A stretch of 64,000 nucleotides of DNA, from contig CM042179.1 of NCBI GenBank assembly GCA_023376005.1, positions 15,207,272-15,271,271 on the forward strand, read 5' to 3'. Below the pieces are notes generated by a model. It was not told the origin of the DNA. It did not search any database and saw only the letters and a program-made list of their open reading frames with translations. Every line of letters starts with the position of its first letter. Positions within the stretch are counted from its first letter, which is position 1. Both the position numbers and the translations under genes were made by a program. Positions 34,900 through 45,171 of the stretch are shown one piece after another. The stretch comes from Doryteuthis pealeii (taxonomy: Eukaryota; Mollusca; Cephalopoda; Myopsida; Loliginidae).

Positions 34900-35160
34900 T
34901 TTCTTAAAAATTCTTATAAAGTCCGAAATTTCTGAGAACATTAAATCCTCTAATTCTTTGGGATACGCCATGACGGAAATGTTTCTAATGACCTCGCAGT
35001 CTGCCGAGGTCAAAAAGATATCTGTAATCTCGTTCTGCAATCCTGCAGCTTTGTTGTCTTTTAACTTCTTGGCCTTTGCCTGAACCGCAAATCAACGTTT
35101 CTACAAAATCCGATTCGTTCAACGGCGTTAGACTTCCTATCTGTGACGTTATGTTATTCT
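34900..35160 (-). pseudogene. Possible LTR-retrotransposon gag fragment
   Basis: A minus-strand frame from about 35103 reads AKAKKLKDNKAAGLQNEITD, IFLTSADCEVIRNISV and YPKELEDLMFSEISDFIRIF. The pattern (Lys-rich helix, FLTxxxxxxxxVIRNL-like helix, P-rich turn, then a YxEIxDxI helix) is like Gypsy-type gag capsid domains. Upstream, in another frame, ITSQIGSLTPLNESDF resembles a gag start. No zinc knuckle or pol is present. The call is tentative. Confidence 0.4.
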
Positions 35161-35250
35161 TGTCTGTAAAGTAGTAATAATCGTTCTTTTCACTTGACTA
35201 ACGACTGATTTGTTCTTTGTAGTTGTTTGAGGCAAAATTTGGTTAGTCCA

Positions 35251-36079
35251 TCTATACATATATAAAGGGCAATCGGTGTGTATGTATGTATGCATGTATG
35301 TATATATGTCCGGATGAAACTACGAAAATAAAACAATTAACGACGAAGTAAATACATATATTGCACGCAGCATTTTCGTGCAAGTCCCGTCAAACTTATT
35401 CTCTAGGTGCTTTGTTAGAGTCCAGGTAGTGCAGCCGTTGTAACAACACCCCACGAGAGCACAACTGTATGGCCACCTACCCCATATCACACAAACCATT
35501 CGTGTGAGGCGAACAAGACACGCTGGGCATTGCTGGAGAAGCAAGGATGAACTCGTGAGTGACGTTCTTCAGTGGAAGCCATCACATGGGCACGCCAGAG
35601 TAGGTCGCCCAGCAAAGACGTACATAGATCTAATCTGCGCGGATACGGGATGCTGCGCAAGGATCTCCCAGGGGCAATGAGCAATAGGGAGGGATTGCAA
35701 GAGATTGTCAATGATCTCCGTGCTGACAGGATGATGATGATGAAATATATATACTCATTCACTATTACCAGAACTTGCTTTTTGTGCAAAAGTAGTGAAG
35801 ATCCTATTTGTATTCATGGAGATATTTAAAAATCAAAATTCATGGAGATTTTAAAAGTTAAAATTTTAAAAGTTAATTAAAAAATTAGAATTTGAATAAA
35901 ATTCATGGAGATCTAAAAAAATTAAAATTTGAATAGTAAGAGAAGGGAACGTCATTGACATCGTTTGTGATTAAAACATAAACAAATCAATTATAGAAAA
36001 TCAAAACAATCAATGGATTCATGAGACTAACATTTTTATCACCTCCTCTACCCAGGCGATGCTGGGTAGCCATATCTAG
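35251..36079 (+). mobile_element. Non-autonomous Helitron H1
   Basis: Starts TCTATACATATATAAAGG after an A. Ends in the hairpin CTACCCAG-GCGAT-CTGGGTAG type (36048-36069) followed by CCATATCTAG and then T. These are the 5'-TC, 3' hairpin, CTRR end and A|T target of Helitrons. It shares both ends and part of its interior with H2 at 27945-28352, and is longer because a LINE tail has inserted at 35361-35742. No Rep/helicase is encoded. Confidence 0.85.
35361..35742 (+). pseudogene. LINE tail inserted in Helitron H1, copy L6
   Basis: Encodes YGHLPHITQTIRVRRTRHAG, HCWRSKDELVSDVLQWKPSH and, after a frameshift, the end of the family, with a (GAT)n tail. Helitron H2 lacks this segment. At the borders, AAATACATATA (35350-35360) and AAATATATATA (35743-35753) form an 11 bp target duplication with one mismatch. 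It is a 5'-truncated retrotransposition event. Confidence 0.85.
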
Positions 36080-36221
36080 TTATGTATATGTTTCTACACA
36101 TTTCTCAATACTCGTGCTATGTGCTCTCTCAGGAACAAGTGTTTGGTGTGTAAGGGGTCAATTTGAAGTTTAGGATTCTCCAAATGAAATTCTAATGAAA
36201 TGTCTCCAGTAGCTAAATAGG

Positions 36222-36450
36222 GGGAGGCCCCGTAACGTAGTGGCTAACGTTCTGTACTGCAACATCATTGTAAGTGAGTTCGTACTGGCTGTGCGATTAC
36301 GTTCACTTAAGGACTAATACCGTTGAGAAAGGTATGAATCCCCTCATCCTCGCGGCTTCGAGTAAATATATTACCACTACTGTTCTTCTACGAGGATGGA
36401 TTTACCATTAAATAACCTTAGAATGCTGATATGCTATTAAACAAAGAAAC
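36222..36450 (+). repeat. tRNA-derived SINE, family D
   Basis: The head GGCCCCGTAACGTAGTGGCT resembles a tRNA A box and is followed by the B-box-like GAGTTCGTACTGG. The body contains AGAAAGGTATGAATCCCCTC and an end with ATGCTGATATGCTATTAAAC. Confidence 0.65.
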
Positions 36451-36499
36451 CAAACTAGAAGTTTAACATGACGCCTGAGGGTTGTCTACGTGACAGGTC

Positions 36500-36790
36500 C
36501 ACACGAGTAAGGACATAAGTCTCATAAATGCTGAGCTTCGTGCTTCTTGTAATACGACAATTCGACCAGACTGGTTTCTAAAGCTTCCCAAAAAGCAATG
36601 CTGGCTTTTACTATTCTCTGACCCAACTCAGCATCAGGAGTACCATCTCCACGGAGTGCGCTTCCGAGATAGACAAAACTCTCCACTATTTCAAGTTTTT
36701 TCCCCATCACCATGATTGGTCGGGTGCCCATAGGTTTGGTCTTTTCCAGGCTGGATGTTGTGTCCAAAAGCATTGCATGCTCCAGATAAG
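36500..36790 (-). pseudogene. LINE reverse-transcriptase fragment, copy L7
   Basis: The minus strand encodes MGKKLEIVESFVYLGSALRG, DGTPDAELGQRIVKASIAFW. This is the thumb-side segment of non-LTR reverse transcriptases (FxYLGS, then xxxDxEIxxRIxKA). It is open for 83 codons but lacks the catalytic palm. Confidence 0.85.
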
Positions 36791-36883
36791 ATTTCCATTG
36801 TATTCTGCTGTCCTATTTCGTGTGAGGGATGAGATAGCATCATCTACATGGAGAAATTCTTGGAAAAGCGTCTGAAATATTTT

Positions 36884-37188
<305 letters not shown>

Positions 37189-37561
37189 TTCCAATGCGCA
37201 CTACACACATGGATTCACCTTGTAGCAGTCGTTCATGGAGATATTAATGTTTCTTTTCAGAAACGAGTTAAAGATTCTAATAAGTGTGAAGTAATAGTTA
37301 TTTTCTTCATTTAGAGAATTTTATTTACATTAATCGCGACGATCTTACAGTTAGGAGAGTGAAGACATGAAGTCCACAGCGCTTACTAAATAACAGATCT
37401 CTAATTTTCAAACTAAGTTTATTCGAAAATCGCATAGTCGAGAAACCAAGCACCGTTGACTTCATGTTTTTGCAACCCAAACTTAGATATACATGCTCTA
37501 TCAATGATATTGAGCACTTTTTACTTATGAACATAGCAAATTCTATTATCAATAGAAATAA

Positions 37562-37572
37562 TACACACACAC

Positions 37573-37634
<62 letters not shown>
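37562..37634. repeat. (CA)n(TA)n microsatellite
   Basis: Six CA units then about 28 TA units, ending seven bases from the 3' side of hammerhead HHR3. Confidence 0.95.
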
Positions 37635-37636
<2 letters not shown>

Positions 37637-37642
37637 AGTCAT

Positions 37643-37685
37643 CCACAGACACCGTATTTCGGCGTTTCACGCCTCTTCAGTGTGG
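37643..37685 (-). ncRNA. Hammerhead ribozyme HHR3
   Basis: Minus strand, reading down. Helix I 5' strand: CCACA (37685-37681). Core: CTGAAGA (37680-37674), allowed because position 7 of CUGANGA is free. Helix II: GGCG, loop TGAAA, CGCC (37673-37661). GAAA at 37660-37657. Short helix III: ATA, loop CGG, TGT. Cleavage-site C at 37648. Helix I 3' strand: TGTGG (37647-37643), fully complementary. It is independent of HHR1/HHR2, with different helices, so the match is not just copying. It adjoins a (TA)n tract. Confidence 0.8.
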
Positions 37686-37689
37686 CTAG

Positions 37690-38355
37690 ACACAACAACT
37701 ACCTATGCCCAGGATCGAAATCTGACTGACTTTTTGTCCGACTTCTTAACATCTCGGCCATTGGCAGCTAAAGGGGTGGTGCTTAAACTATTAGATACAT
37801 ACGTTTGTTTATATATTTTACTGTCACCAGATAGATCCAGTCTGTTTACAGATGATCATTGCTGGCAGTGAAAGTTAATTTAAGTCAACCCTATATTCAA
37901 ACAAATATTGATGAGCACAACAGAATCCAGATTATTTTGCGATTTTAAAAATTTTATTTTCAACTTTTCTAATGATTTTTATATTATCGTCATGAACAGA
38001 ATTTATAATTTAAAAAAAAGAAAGAAAGAATTGTTTGAAGTACTTTCGGTTCTACATTGAAAACATTATCAAAAGTGTTTTAAAGGGATTATCATTGTTC
38101 GTATCAAGCTTCTAAAAATGACCATTGCTAAATAACGCTAGCGCTAGGGGGGGGGGGGGGGATTTTTTTTTTTTAAAGTATGCGACGTGATATAGAATAA
38201 AGTTGTGTGCAACGTCATGTAAAATAAGAAATAAAAATGTTCTATTAACGCATTTAAGAATATTATCGCCTGTTTCGTAATTAATTTATTAATAGCGGGT
38301 TGTTTAAATTCTCTACATAAAGCTTCAAGAATTTTTAATCTTTTTATATTGCTGT
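37690..38355. other. No recognised gene
   Basis: Unassigned. Contains a run of about 14 G directly followed by T12 near 38147-38174, which may reflect a repeat boundary. Confidence 0.45.
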
Positions 38356-38356
38356 C

Positions 38357-38472
38357 GGGGGCACCTCACATGGTGTAATAGTTAGCAGCCTTGATTCGCA
38401 GACCATTGTTAATGAGTTCGATTCTCATTGGGCGCCCCATGATTCTGGCCTTGTGCCACATCTAAGCTAAGC
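38357..38472 (+). repeat. SINE family C, diverged
   Basis: GCACCTCACATGGTGTAATA, then GTTAGCAGCC and GAGTTCGATTCTCATTGGG, ending TTGTGCCACATC. It has the same layout as the copies at 16174 and 39818. Confidence 0.7.
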
Positions 38473-38595
38473 TTAGTAAATAACTATATTGCTCTCGACA
38501 TCAAGTATTATAAAAGAAAATATTTCTATTTGTTGTTCTGGAGTAGTTATATTATACACAGACACAGACATGGACACAGACATACACAGGCGTAC

Positions 38596-38611
38596 AGACA
38601 CACACACACAG

Positions 38612-38670
<59 letters not shown>
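38596..38670. repeat. (CA)n(TA)n microsatellite
   Basis: Runs directly into the foldback at 38671. Confidence 0.95.
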
Positions 38671-38673
<3 letters not shown>

Positions 38674-38800
38674 GTAGAAAAATGTTTTTCACTCAACCAC
38701 AGTTTCGGTGTTCAAGGTACTCCTTCCCAGAGGAGACTCCTGGGGTAGGTGTACCTTAAACACCAAAACCGTGGGAGAAAGATAATCTTTTTTCTACAAC
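38671..38800. repeat. Foldback, possible decayed hammerhead-type element
   Basis: GTTGTAGAAAAA at the left is mirrored by TTTTTTCTACAAC at the right. Inner arms mirror as CCACAGTTTCGGTGTT / AACACCAAAACCGTGG and AAGGTAC / GTACCTT. On the minus strand a GAAAC follows a helix (CACCGAAAC), but no CTGANGA is left, so ribozyme origin is only suggested. Confidence 0.65.
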
Positions 38801-38887
38801 TATGAATGTTTTACGAAATATACTGAGCCCTTTTGGATTAGTTACTTATGCTACAACAATGAAAACGTGGTAGTAACTTTTTGATGA

Positions 38888-38888
<1 letters not shown>

Positions 38889-38930
<42 letters not shown>
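38889..38930. repeat. (TA)n microsatellite
   Basis: About 20 AT units. Confidence 0.95.
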
Positions 38931-38933
<3 letters not shown>

Positions 38934-39815
38934 AAACAAAAAAATTCGTCACTAACGTAAAACACGAAACACGATCATATCATATTTGAACATGAAAAAT
39001 ACGCACAATCAATAGTATTTTCGCCAACTTATTCATTGACGAAGATAAAGAATTACAAACAAAACTATCTACGCAAATCACAGTAATACATATATCTTCA
39101 TTTCCATAAGTATAAGAATAATCTACTCTAACCATTACAAATTATCTAATCATATCAGCAAACTGAAAAAAGAATGAAATAAACTGAACAACCTGGCTAC
39201 TACGATACCTTAATTGAATATTAAAAAAAAAAAGACCATATCCCTCTTTGCAATAACGTTAATTCACACGAATAATCAAAGAACTGCTGGTAAATCTTTA
39301 AACAAAATATTTATTAAAATATGCTAGTACAAAATAAATAAAAACACCCTCCGGGCGATGTAAAAATAGATTTTTGAAAGATATTGCTTGAGGGGTGGGA
39401 GTAAAAATTTCAATGTCAGCGAGTTTGTACCCTAAGTAAGTAAAATCATCAAATTCGTTAAAGGATTAAAAAATAAAACAATTTGAAATGTAAACTTTAA
39501 ATATGTATTAAAATAAAACAAACTATATATAGATATATAATACCAGTCATGTATTTATTAAAACTTGTTTTAAAAAACAACGAGGACTAATGTTGCATGT
39601 TCAAATTTTCAGTGTATTTATTCTATGTTATGAAGATTTGGGGTATAGTGACGTAAACAGTGACGTAATTTTTGTTACAGACAAAAACCGGAAGCGAATC
39701 TCCATTTTTAATAGAAGATATTTCTTGAACATAGCATGCTCGCATATCGTAAACCTAAAATGTTAAAATTATACTGCAAACATCGAATGTACTAATTTAT
39801 TTACTAGTTATATTT
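38931..39815. other. No recognised gene
   Basis: Unassigned AT-rich sequence. Minus-strand CGCCCGGAGGGTG at about 39350 resembles the 3' hairpin of the Helitron end at 41868, but the expected CTAG is followed by C, so no end is called. Confidence 0.4.
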
Positions 39816-39817
39816 CC

Positions 39818-39960
39818 AAGCATCCCATCATGTTTTAATGGTTAACAAACTAGTCTCACAGATTCATTACTATTGAATAGCATGTTCAATCCTCGCTGGA
39901 TGCCTCCTACTTGCGACCTTGTGTCATATCCTACCCCGTGGCAAACGAATTGGGTAAATA
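39818..39960 (+). repeat. SINE family C
   Basis: AAGCATCCCATCATGTTTTA, then ATGGTTAACAAACTAGTC, B-box-like GTTCAATCCTCGC, tail CCCCGTGGCAAACGAATTGG. It is complete or nearly so. Confidence 0.85.
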
Positions 39961-40004
39961 CCTAAGAGTTCTATCATCGTGTCATACTGACGGCACGGAT
40001 CCCC

Positions 40005-40006
40005 CC

Positions 40007-40060
<54 letters not shown>
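40005..40060. repeat. (CTGT)n(CT)n microsatellite
   Basis: Six CTGT units followed by about 15 CT units. Confidence 0.9.
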
Positions 40061-40062
<2 letters not shown>

Positions 40063-40099
40063 GTAGGTACTCTAGACAGCACAGAGATGGTTAAGTTTT

Positions 40100-40500
40100 T
40101 GCTGGTCGGCCAACACTTGTGCATCTGTGTAGGAGTCTATAAGAGAACATCGCTTGTGGGTTCGTTCTTACTTCAGCTGCAGTGCCCAGTATGTCTTCTC
40201 CGTTTTACTTAAATGGTTCCCATATGGTCAATGCCATGCTTTGCGTATATTGACATCACTTTTCAGTAGATGAGATGTTGCAGCTGATGTATGTGCTCCA
40301 CGCCACGAAGCAGAGATTCGGCTTGAGTAGGTACATTTACAAGGAGTGCTAGATCATCCGCGTAGTCTGCATCAGTAATAGTTTCCACTGGATATCTTCT
40401 GCTTCTTGCCTTTTCTTTTTTTAGAGTGAAACTGTTTTCTTTCATTATATCTATTGACGATTATAGTACGTAATCTAGACAGATTATGAATAGAAAATGG
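40100..40500 (-). pseudogene. Internally deleted LINE, copy L8
   Basis: From high to low coordinates the minus strand holds a reverse-transcriptase palm segment (ETITDADYADDLALLVNVPT, then QAESLLRGVEHIHQL). A piece of the C-terminal tail block follows (RRHTGHCS...SKNEPTSDVLL). The sequence that should lie between is missing. Confidence 0.75.
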
Positions 40501-40840
40501 TGTCAACATATCTCCTTGTAGGACTCCAGCGATAATGATGTTCTATGAAGTCAGTTTTCCGGCAAGTGACATTCTGTATTATGATTGTCCTCCACTCCAG
40601 ACTATGTAGCAAAGATTCAGCTTGAGCAGGTTTGCAAGAAGTGCTAGACTATCTGCATAGTCTGCATGAGTTATAGTTTCACCAGGATATAATTTGCTTC
40701 TTGCCTTTTTTTTTTAGAGTGAGACAGTTTTCTTTCATTAGATCTATTAACAATTGTAGTACGTAATCTAAACAGATTATGAATAGAAAATCGTGCCAAT
40801 GTATTTCCTTTTGTCTCTTTTTGTCAAACAGACTACAACT
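40501..40840 (-). pseudogene. LINE reverse-transcriptase fragment, copy L9
   Basis: Encodes ETITHADYADSLALLANLLK; the second catalytic Asp of YADD is replaced by Ser. It aligns with copy L8 in the same orientation at an offset of about 295 bp, including non-coding-looking stretches, so the two are a tandem duplication. Confidence 0.7.
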
Positions 40841-41207
40841 TTAAAAGAGATTTTATATAAACACATATCACATCAATAGTATAAATCTATGACAACAAAT
40901 GGATATTAAGTTTAGAACCGCCCCCAAAAAACACTACGTTTTGATTCTCAATAAGTATTGATACTAACGTCAAATAAGAAAAATATCATCAGTAACTTTA
41001 ATAAAACAAAGAACAAAAGCAGTTAATAATTATTTTTAAAACTGAAAATGTTCTTAAACAATAATCAAGTTTCACATTATCGAAAGAAATGTCGTTATGA
41101 ACGTTCGATTTTCATAAAGGTGAGTGCTCACTTAATGCATTCTTCTTTAAAATTAACACTTTCTCGTGATGGCCTAAGGTCGAAACCGGTTAGAATAATT
41201 AAATTTT

Positions 41208-41208
<1 letters not shown>

Positions 41209-41270
<62 letters not shown>
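41209..41270. repeat. (CA)n(TA)n microsatellite
   Basis: Six CA then about 25 AT units. A hammerhead-like remnant (GATGGCCTAAGGTCGAAACC, 41169-41188) lies just 5' of it. Confidence 0.95.
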
Positions 41271-41272
<2 letters not shown>

Positions 41273-41865
41273 TATAATGGAGATTGTGTGTTTTCTGTCT
41301 GTAACCGAAACTATATTACTGCTCAAGTCACAATGCCCTTAGTTATTGATATCACATTCTCAATGATTTTATTTTAATTTTAACCTCAATTATAAATAAA
41401 ATTGTTTTAAATTATTAATACTGTTAACCATATCTACATACATTTAACAATTATATTATATTATACAACAAAATAGCGGTTTGCAGTGTGAACGGGAAGG
41501 CTAATTTGCATATTGATATTAAAAAATTGAATTTAATAAATATGTGCTCAGTATTATTGATTTCTAACTGTTTGGTTTTATTTAATGAATATAAGCAAAA
41601 ATCTCCCCAATAAATCTTTAATGAAATCCATTAACAAGAAAAAAATAACTGTCATTTTATTCTTTACTTCCTCATTTAACTAAATAGTTAAATTAGAAAA
41701 AATAACAATGAAAGACAAGAGTAATCGAAGAGTAAGATTCCGTTGTTCTATTTTTTTTATCATACCCCCTCTGTTTCAAATCTTTTTATCTGCATTCTTA
41801 TTTAGTTTCATTAGTCTTTCTAATTTAATATAATATTTTATTACATTAAAACTTAGATATTTGCA

Positions 41866-41890
41866 CCCGGAGGGTGCATATATTTGCTAG
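41866..41890 (+). mobile_element. Probable Helitron 3' end
   Basis: TGCACCC-GGA-GGGTGCA forms a perfect 7 bp hairpin, followed by TATATTTG, CTAG and then T. This is the Helitron 3' architecture. The 5' TC end could not be placed. Confidence 0.5.
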
Positions 41891-42170
41891 TATATATAAT
41901 ATACCAAGCGTGTTGGTAAATCCTCGCGGTGAGAAAAAAAACAGCAAATAGTTTGATTGTAAAAAACCGGGGAGAAAAAAATTTTTGGAAAAAAGAAAAG
42001 ACCAAAATAGTCGTACCAACAAAAAGTAATCTATTGGTACAGTATTTGGCCAAAAGAAAAAACAATTTATATGTATATATATATGTATATAAGATATATA
42101 TATATGTTCATATAACCGCTAGGAGAATAAGCTAATAAGTAAAAAGTGCTCAATACCTAAGTAGAGCAAA

Positions 42171-42277
42171 TAATAAAGATAAATCTAATGAGTCAGACGA
42201 ACCTACTATTAGTTTCGCTTAATGCTCTTCAGGGCTAAGATCTTAGCCCTGAAGAGCATTAAGCTCATTAGATTTAT

Positions 42278-42286
<9 letters not shown>
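42171..42286. repeat. Foldback with hammerhead-like core, next to (TA)n
   Basis: AAAGATAAATCTAATGAG at the left is mirrored by CTCATTAGATTTATCTTT at the right. CTTAATGCTCTTCAGGGCTA is mirrored by TAGCCCTGAAGAGCATTAAG. The left arm alone has about 25 extra bases. On the minus strand it reads CTGAAGA, GCATTAAGC, GAAAC ... GTTCGTC, so CTGANGA, GAAA and a GUC are all present but helix II is only two pairs. A (TA)n tract follows at 42281-42326. Confidence 0.6.
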
Positions 42287-42326
<40 letters not shown>

Positions 42327-42327
<1 letters not shown>

Positions 42328-43105
42328 CTGTTGATTTAAAGTGCTTCAGCTCTGAATGGGTTTGATTATCCCCAGTCTACTTGATAAATACTTGTTGAGT
42401 TTGAGTGTAATGCTTTGTTTTGTTGTTTTGTTGTCTTTTTTTTGGTTTTTTGTTTTTGTTTTTGTATTTGTGTCTTTTGTTTTTAGGAGACCAATTTTGA
42501 TAAGTGGCTATTTTGCAGGATATTCACAGGAAAATTAATTATTTCATTCATTTATTTGATTGAATATCATATACTCGTCTCGCTGGTAAAGCGTATGGAA
42601 CGTTCAAACACCCACATAGACACACATGCACACACACTCAAATGCACGCATTCACTCGCTAATACACGACATAATTCGAAAATGACAGTTTTGCTACACT
42701 AATTTATTCGAACTTTCTCTATTATTGTTTTTAATAATCGAAGACATTCTTATAATTAGATATTATCTGCGAAATATTACATTTTCTATATCTGCGTATG
42801 TATGTGCGAAATTGTAATCTGAACGGCTGTTAGCGAGAGATCGTACAAGTAAGATTGGAAAATTTATTTCATCTATAAGTTTAATCTTTAATTAGATGCT
42901 TATTAAGATTATGAAATTGCTTTCATCATTTGATTTTAGTATTCTCGGATTGACTATTTACAGTAAGAGTAATTACTCTTTCCAGCTGATGCAAATCAAT
43001 AGTAAGATTGGAGTAAAAGTTCCCATCATCCCCTCACTTTCATTATAAGTTTAATAAGTTTACACATATTTAATATCAATAAGCATTAGTAAGCCTTTGT
43101 TATAT
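42327..43105. other. No recognised gene
   Basis: Unassigned, including a T-rich stretch at 42415-42485. Confidence 0.45.
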
Positions 43106-43108
43106 ATA

Positions 43109-43362
43109 TTTACCCAACCCCTCTGCTCAAGCAGGATGTGACACAAGGTCTATTTGTAAGCGGAGTTTAACAAGTTTGAAATAAGAGTTTTCCTTCTCCT
43201 AGACTGGTTACACTATTATTTACCCATAACTGGAGGGGGTATAAAATGCATACCTTTCCCAAGAGTATTAGCGCTATGTGAAATGCAAACAGACTCGTCC
43301 GGTAAACTCAGTTCATCGTGTCCATTTCTTACAACGATAGCCATTACACAATAAGCACCTTT
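43109..43362 (-). repeat. SINE family B, near full length
   Basis: Minus-strand head near 43362 (plus: AGCCATTACACAATAAGCAC) through the whole body to the tail at 43109 (plus: TTTACCCAACCCCTCTGCTC, AAGCAGGATGTGAC). Matches 18801-19045 end to end. Confidence 0.9.
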
Positions 43363-43585
43363 GGTATAAGAACAAACAAAAAATACTTGAGATAAAGGTC
43401 TCCTTCTTATGTTATTCATCTAAAAGCTTCTCACAAAATGCAAGATTATTGACAATTAATAGAAAATGTTCCATGATAGACTTTGAAGGAATCTGAGTAA
43501 TATTTATTATTCTTAAAAACTTAAATATCTTAAGCAACTAAACTGGCAGTCTCAACAGGTACGTCTCGGCTGTAAACACTAGCAT

Positions 43586-43614
43586 CACACACACACACGC
43601 GCGCGCGCGCGCGC
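43586..43614. repeat. (CA)n(CG)n alternating purine-pyrimidine tract
   Basis: About 29 bp of CACACA running into CGCGCGCG. The composition favours left-handed Z-DNA. Confidence 0.9.
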
Positions 43615-43852
43615 CAGCTGAAAAAAGAGCGGATTAGCTTACGGGGAGCCAATGACTATCCACACTGACAGTAGTAAGATTGGCGTATTTACTACACACA
43701 TAAACCCCAAAATTGGCCCTGTTCGTCAACCCATCTAGGACCAGGAAGAGTGTGTTATAAAACTATCGCCACTGAACGGCTTACATAATTCCGAGGAAGG
43801 GCGGGGGAGAAAACCCCGAAAACAAATTCGGAGCCGGAGTTCTTTTCGTTGA

Positions 43853-43993
43853 GTAACGCTGAATTTCAGTGCTAAACAGCAAACTCATACGACTCTACCG
43901 TTGCCAAACTGCATAAGTTTCTTACCTTTCCTTTTGGACTACAATGGCAGTGTGGAGAAGGGGGATCTGCTGCTTGGGCAACAGAACATCCTC
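43853..43993 (+). repeat. Unclassified dispersed repeat S, copy 2
   Basis: Same order as 32401-32565 (GTTGCCAAACTGCATAAGTT ... TGCTTGGGCAACAGAACATC). Confidence 0.65.
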
Positions 43994-44262
43994 AAAAAAA
44001 ACAAAAAAAAAAACAGCACAGGCTACGTAGTTAAAAAAAATTAATGAAAAATGGACACTACGCCACAGTTTTTCAGAAACGGAAGGATGCCAACACACTA
44101 TATTTATCATTCCATTGACTTTGTTACGTACTCACTTTTTCAAGTTTGAATTTAAAGAATGATTATCAAATCAATAACACAATGGTTTTAGGTAAGAAAT
44201 GAATATGTAATTCTGCCTTTTGTCTTTTGTCAATGTTCTGTAACTGTTCTGGTTAATAGTAC

Positions 44263-44839
44263 CACGGCCTACTAATATTATACGGCCCCATATGATACAT
44301 TAAGAGGCAAAAAATAACAGGCCGATTGGACTGATAGTCAATCTGTAGGTTTAGGCTGGAGAATGTTAAAAGTATACAAAAATACACAAACTGTTTTCTT
44401 TTTTTTTCTTCAGAAATGTAATATGAAAAGATTAACCATTTTTGTAAACAAATTATCGCGAAAAACTTTTAAAAATCAATATTTAAATGCAAAAAGTTAT
44501 GCGTTAGTAATTTTACCAAACTAGCGTCTTAGGCAAAACAGACCGTATACGTGATTGAAAAGCATAAAAACAAGGTAAATCACAGCCGTTTATAATTCGT
44601 AGATTAGTGAAAGACAAAGTATAAATAACGTATTTTAATTTTGAAAGAATTAAAATTAAATTAAAATAATGACTAATAAATTCTAGCGGTATTATTTTAT
44701 TTTCTGTTAAATTTTTTAAAGTTACCTTCCTTTCTGCGTCAAGTTTATAAGCGACCTAGAATGAGTTAAAATATAATCGGCCTGTTATTTTTTGCCTCTT
44801 ACTGTATCATATGGGGCCGTATAATACTAGTAGGCCATG
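44263..44839. mobile_element. TIR element of 577 bp with 7 bp target duplication
   Basis: TIRs of about 65 bp are nearly identical: CACGGCCTACTAATATTATA at the left, and the reverse complement CATGGCCTACTAGTATTATA at the right. They continue through GAGGCAAAAAATAACAGGCC. ATAGTAC occurs directly outside each end (44256-44262 and 44840-44846). The interior is AT-rich with no transposase. A duplication of 7 (perhaps originally 8) bp and ends starting CA fit a hAT-type non-autonomous element; the superfamily is inferred. Confidence 0.85.
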
Positions 44840-45171
44840 ATAGTACTTAGACAGGTGTGGTGGTTATAAAAGAGTGGTTCTCCTAAGTTCTCACTCCCTC
44901 TCTTTTGTTTTATACCCCAAATCAAGTTAAACAAAGTCATTTGGCCACTATAGACAAAGGTTTTAAAAGGGCAAATGAAAGGAACCGATGCAACAAAAAG
45001 AATATTACAAAGGAATAACAATACAGAAATTCAAACTAAGTCACCCTAAACAAAACTGTTGGTAATTATAAACAAATGGTTACAAAAATGACAAATGAAA
45101 GGATGTAAAGTAAAAAAGTCGTCAGGATGGCCTAAAATCGGTATCAGCCAGAAGCGAGGGAGTATGCCTTT

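Noticed and set aside
38147..38161. G-run as a regulatory quadruplex
   Set aside because: A single homopolymer run next to T12 has no further support and may be a repeat edge or a sequencing-prone tract.
41160..41200. Hammerhead at GATGGCCTAAGGTCGAAACC
   Set aside because: Helix II and GAAAC are present but the CTGANGA core is broken and no GUC is placed; kept only as a remnant in the (TA)n observation.
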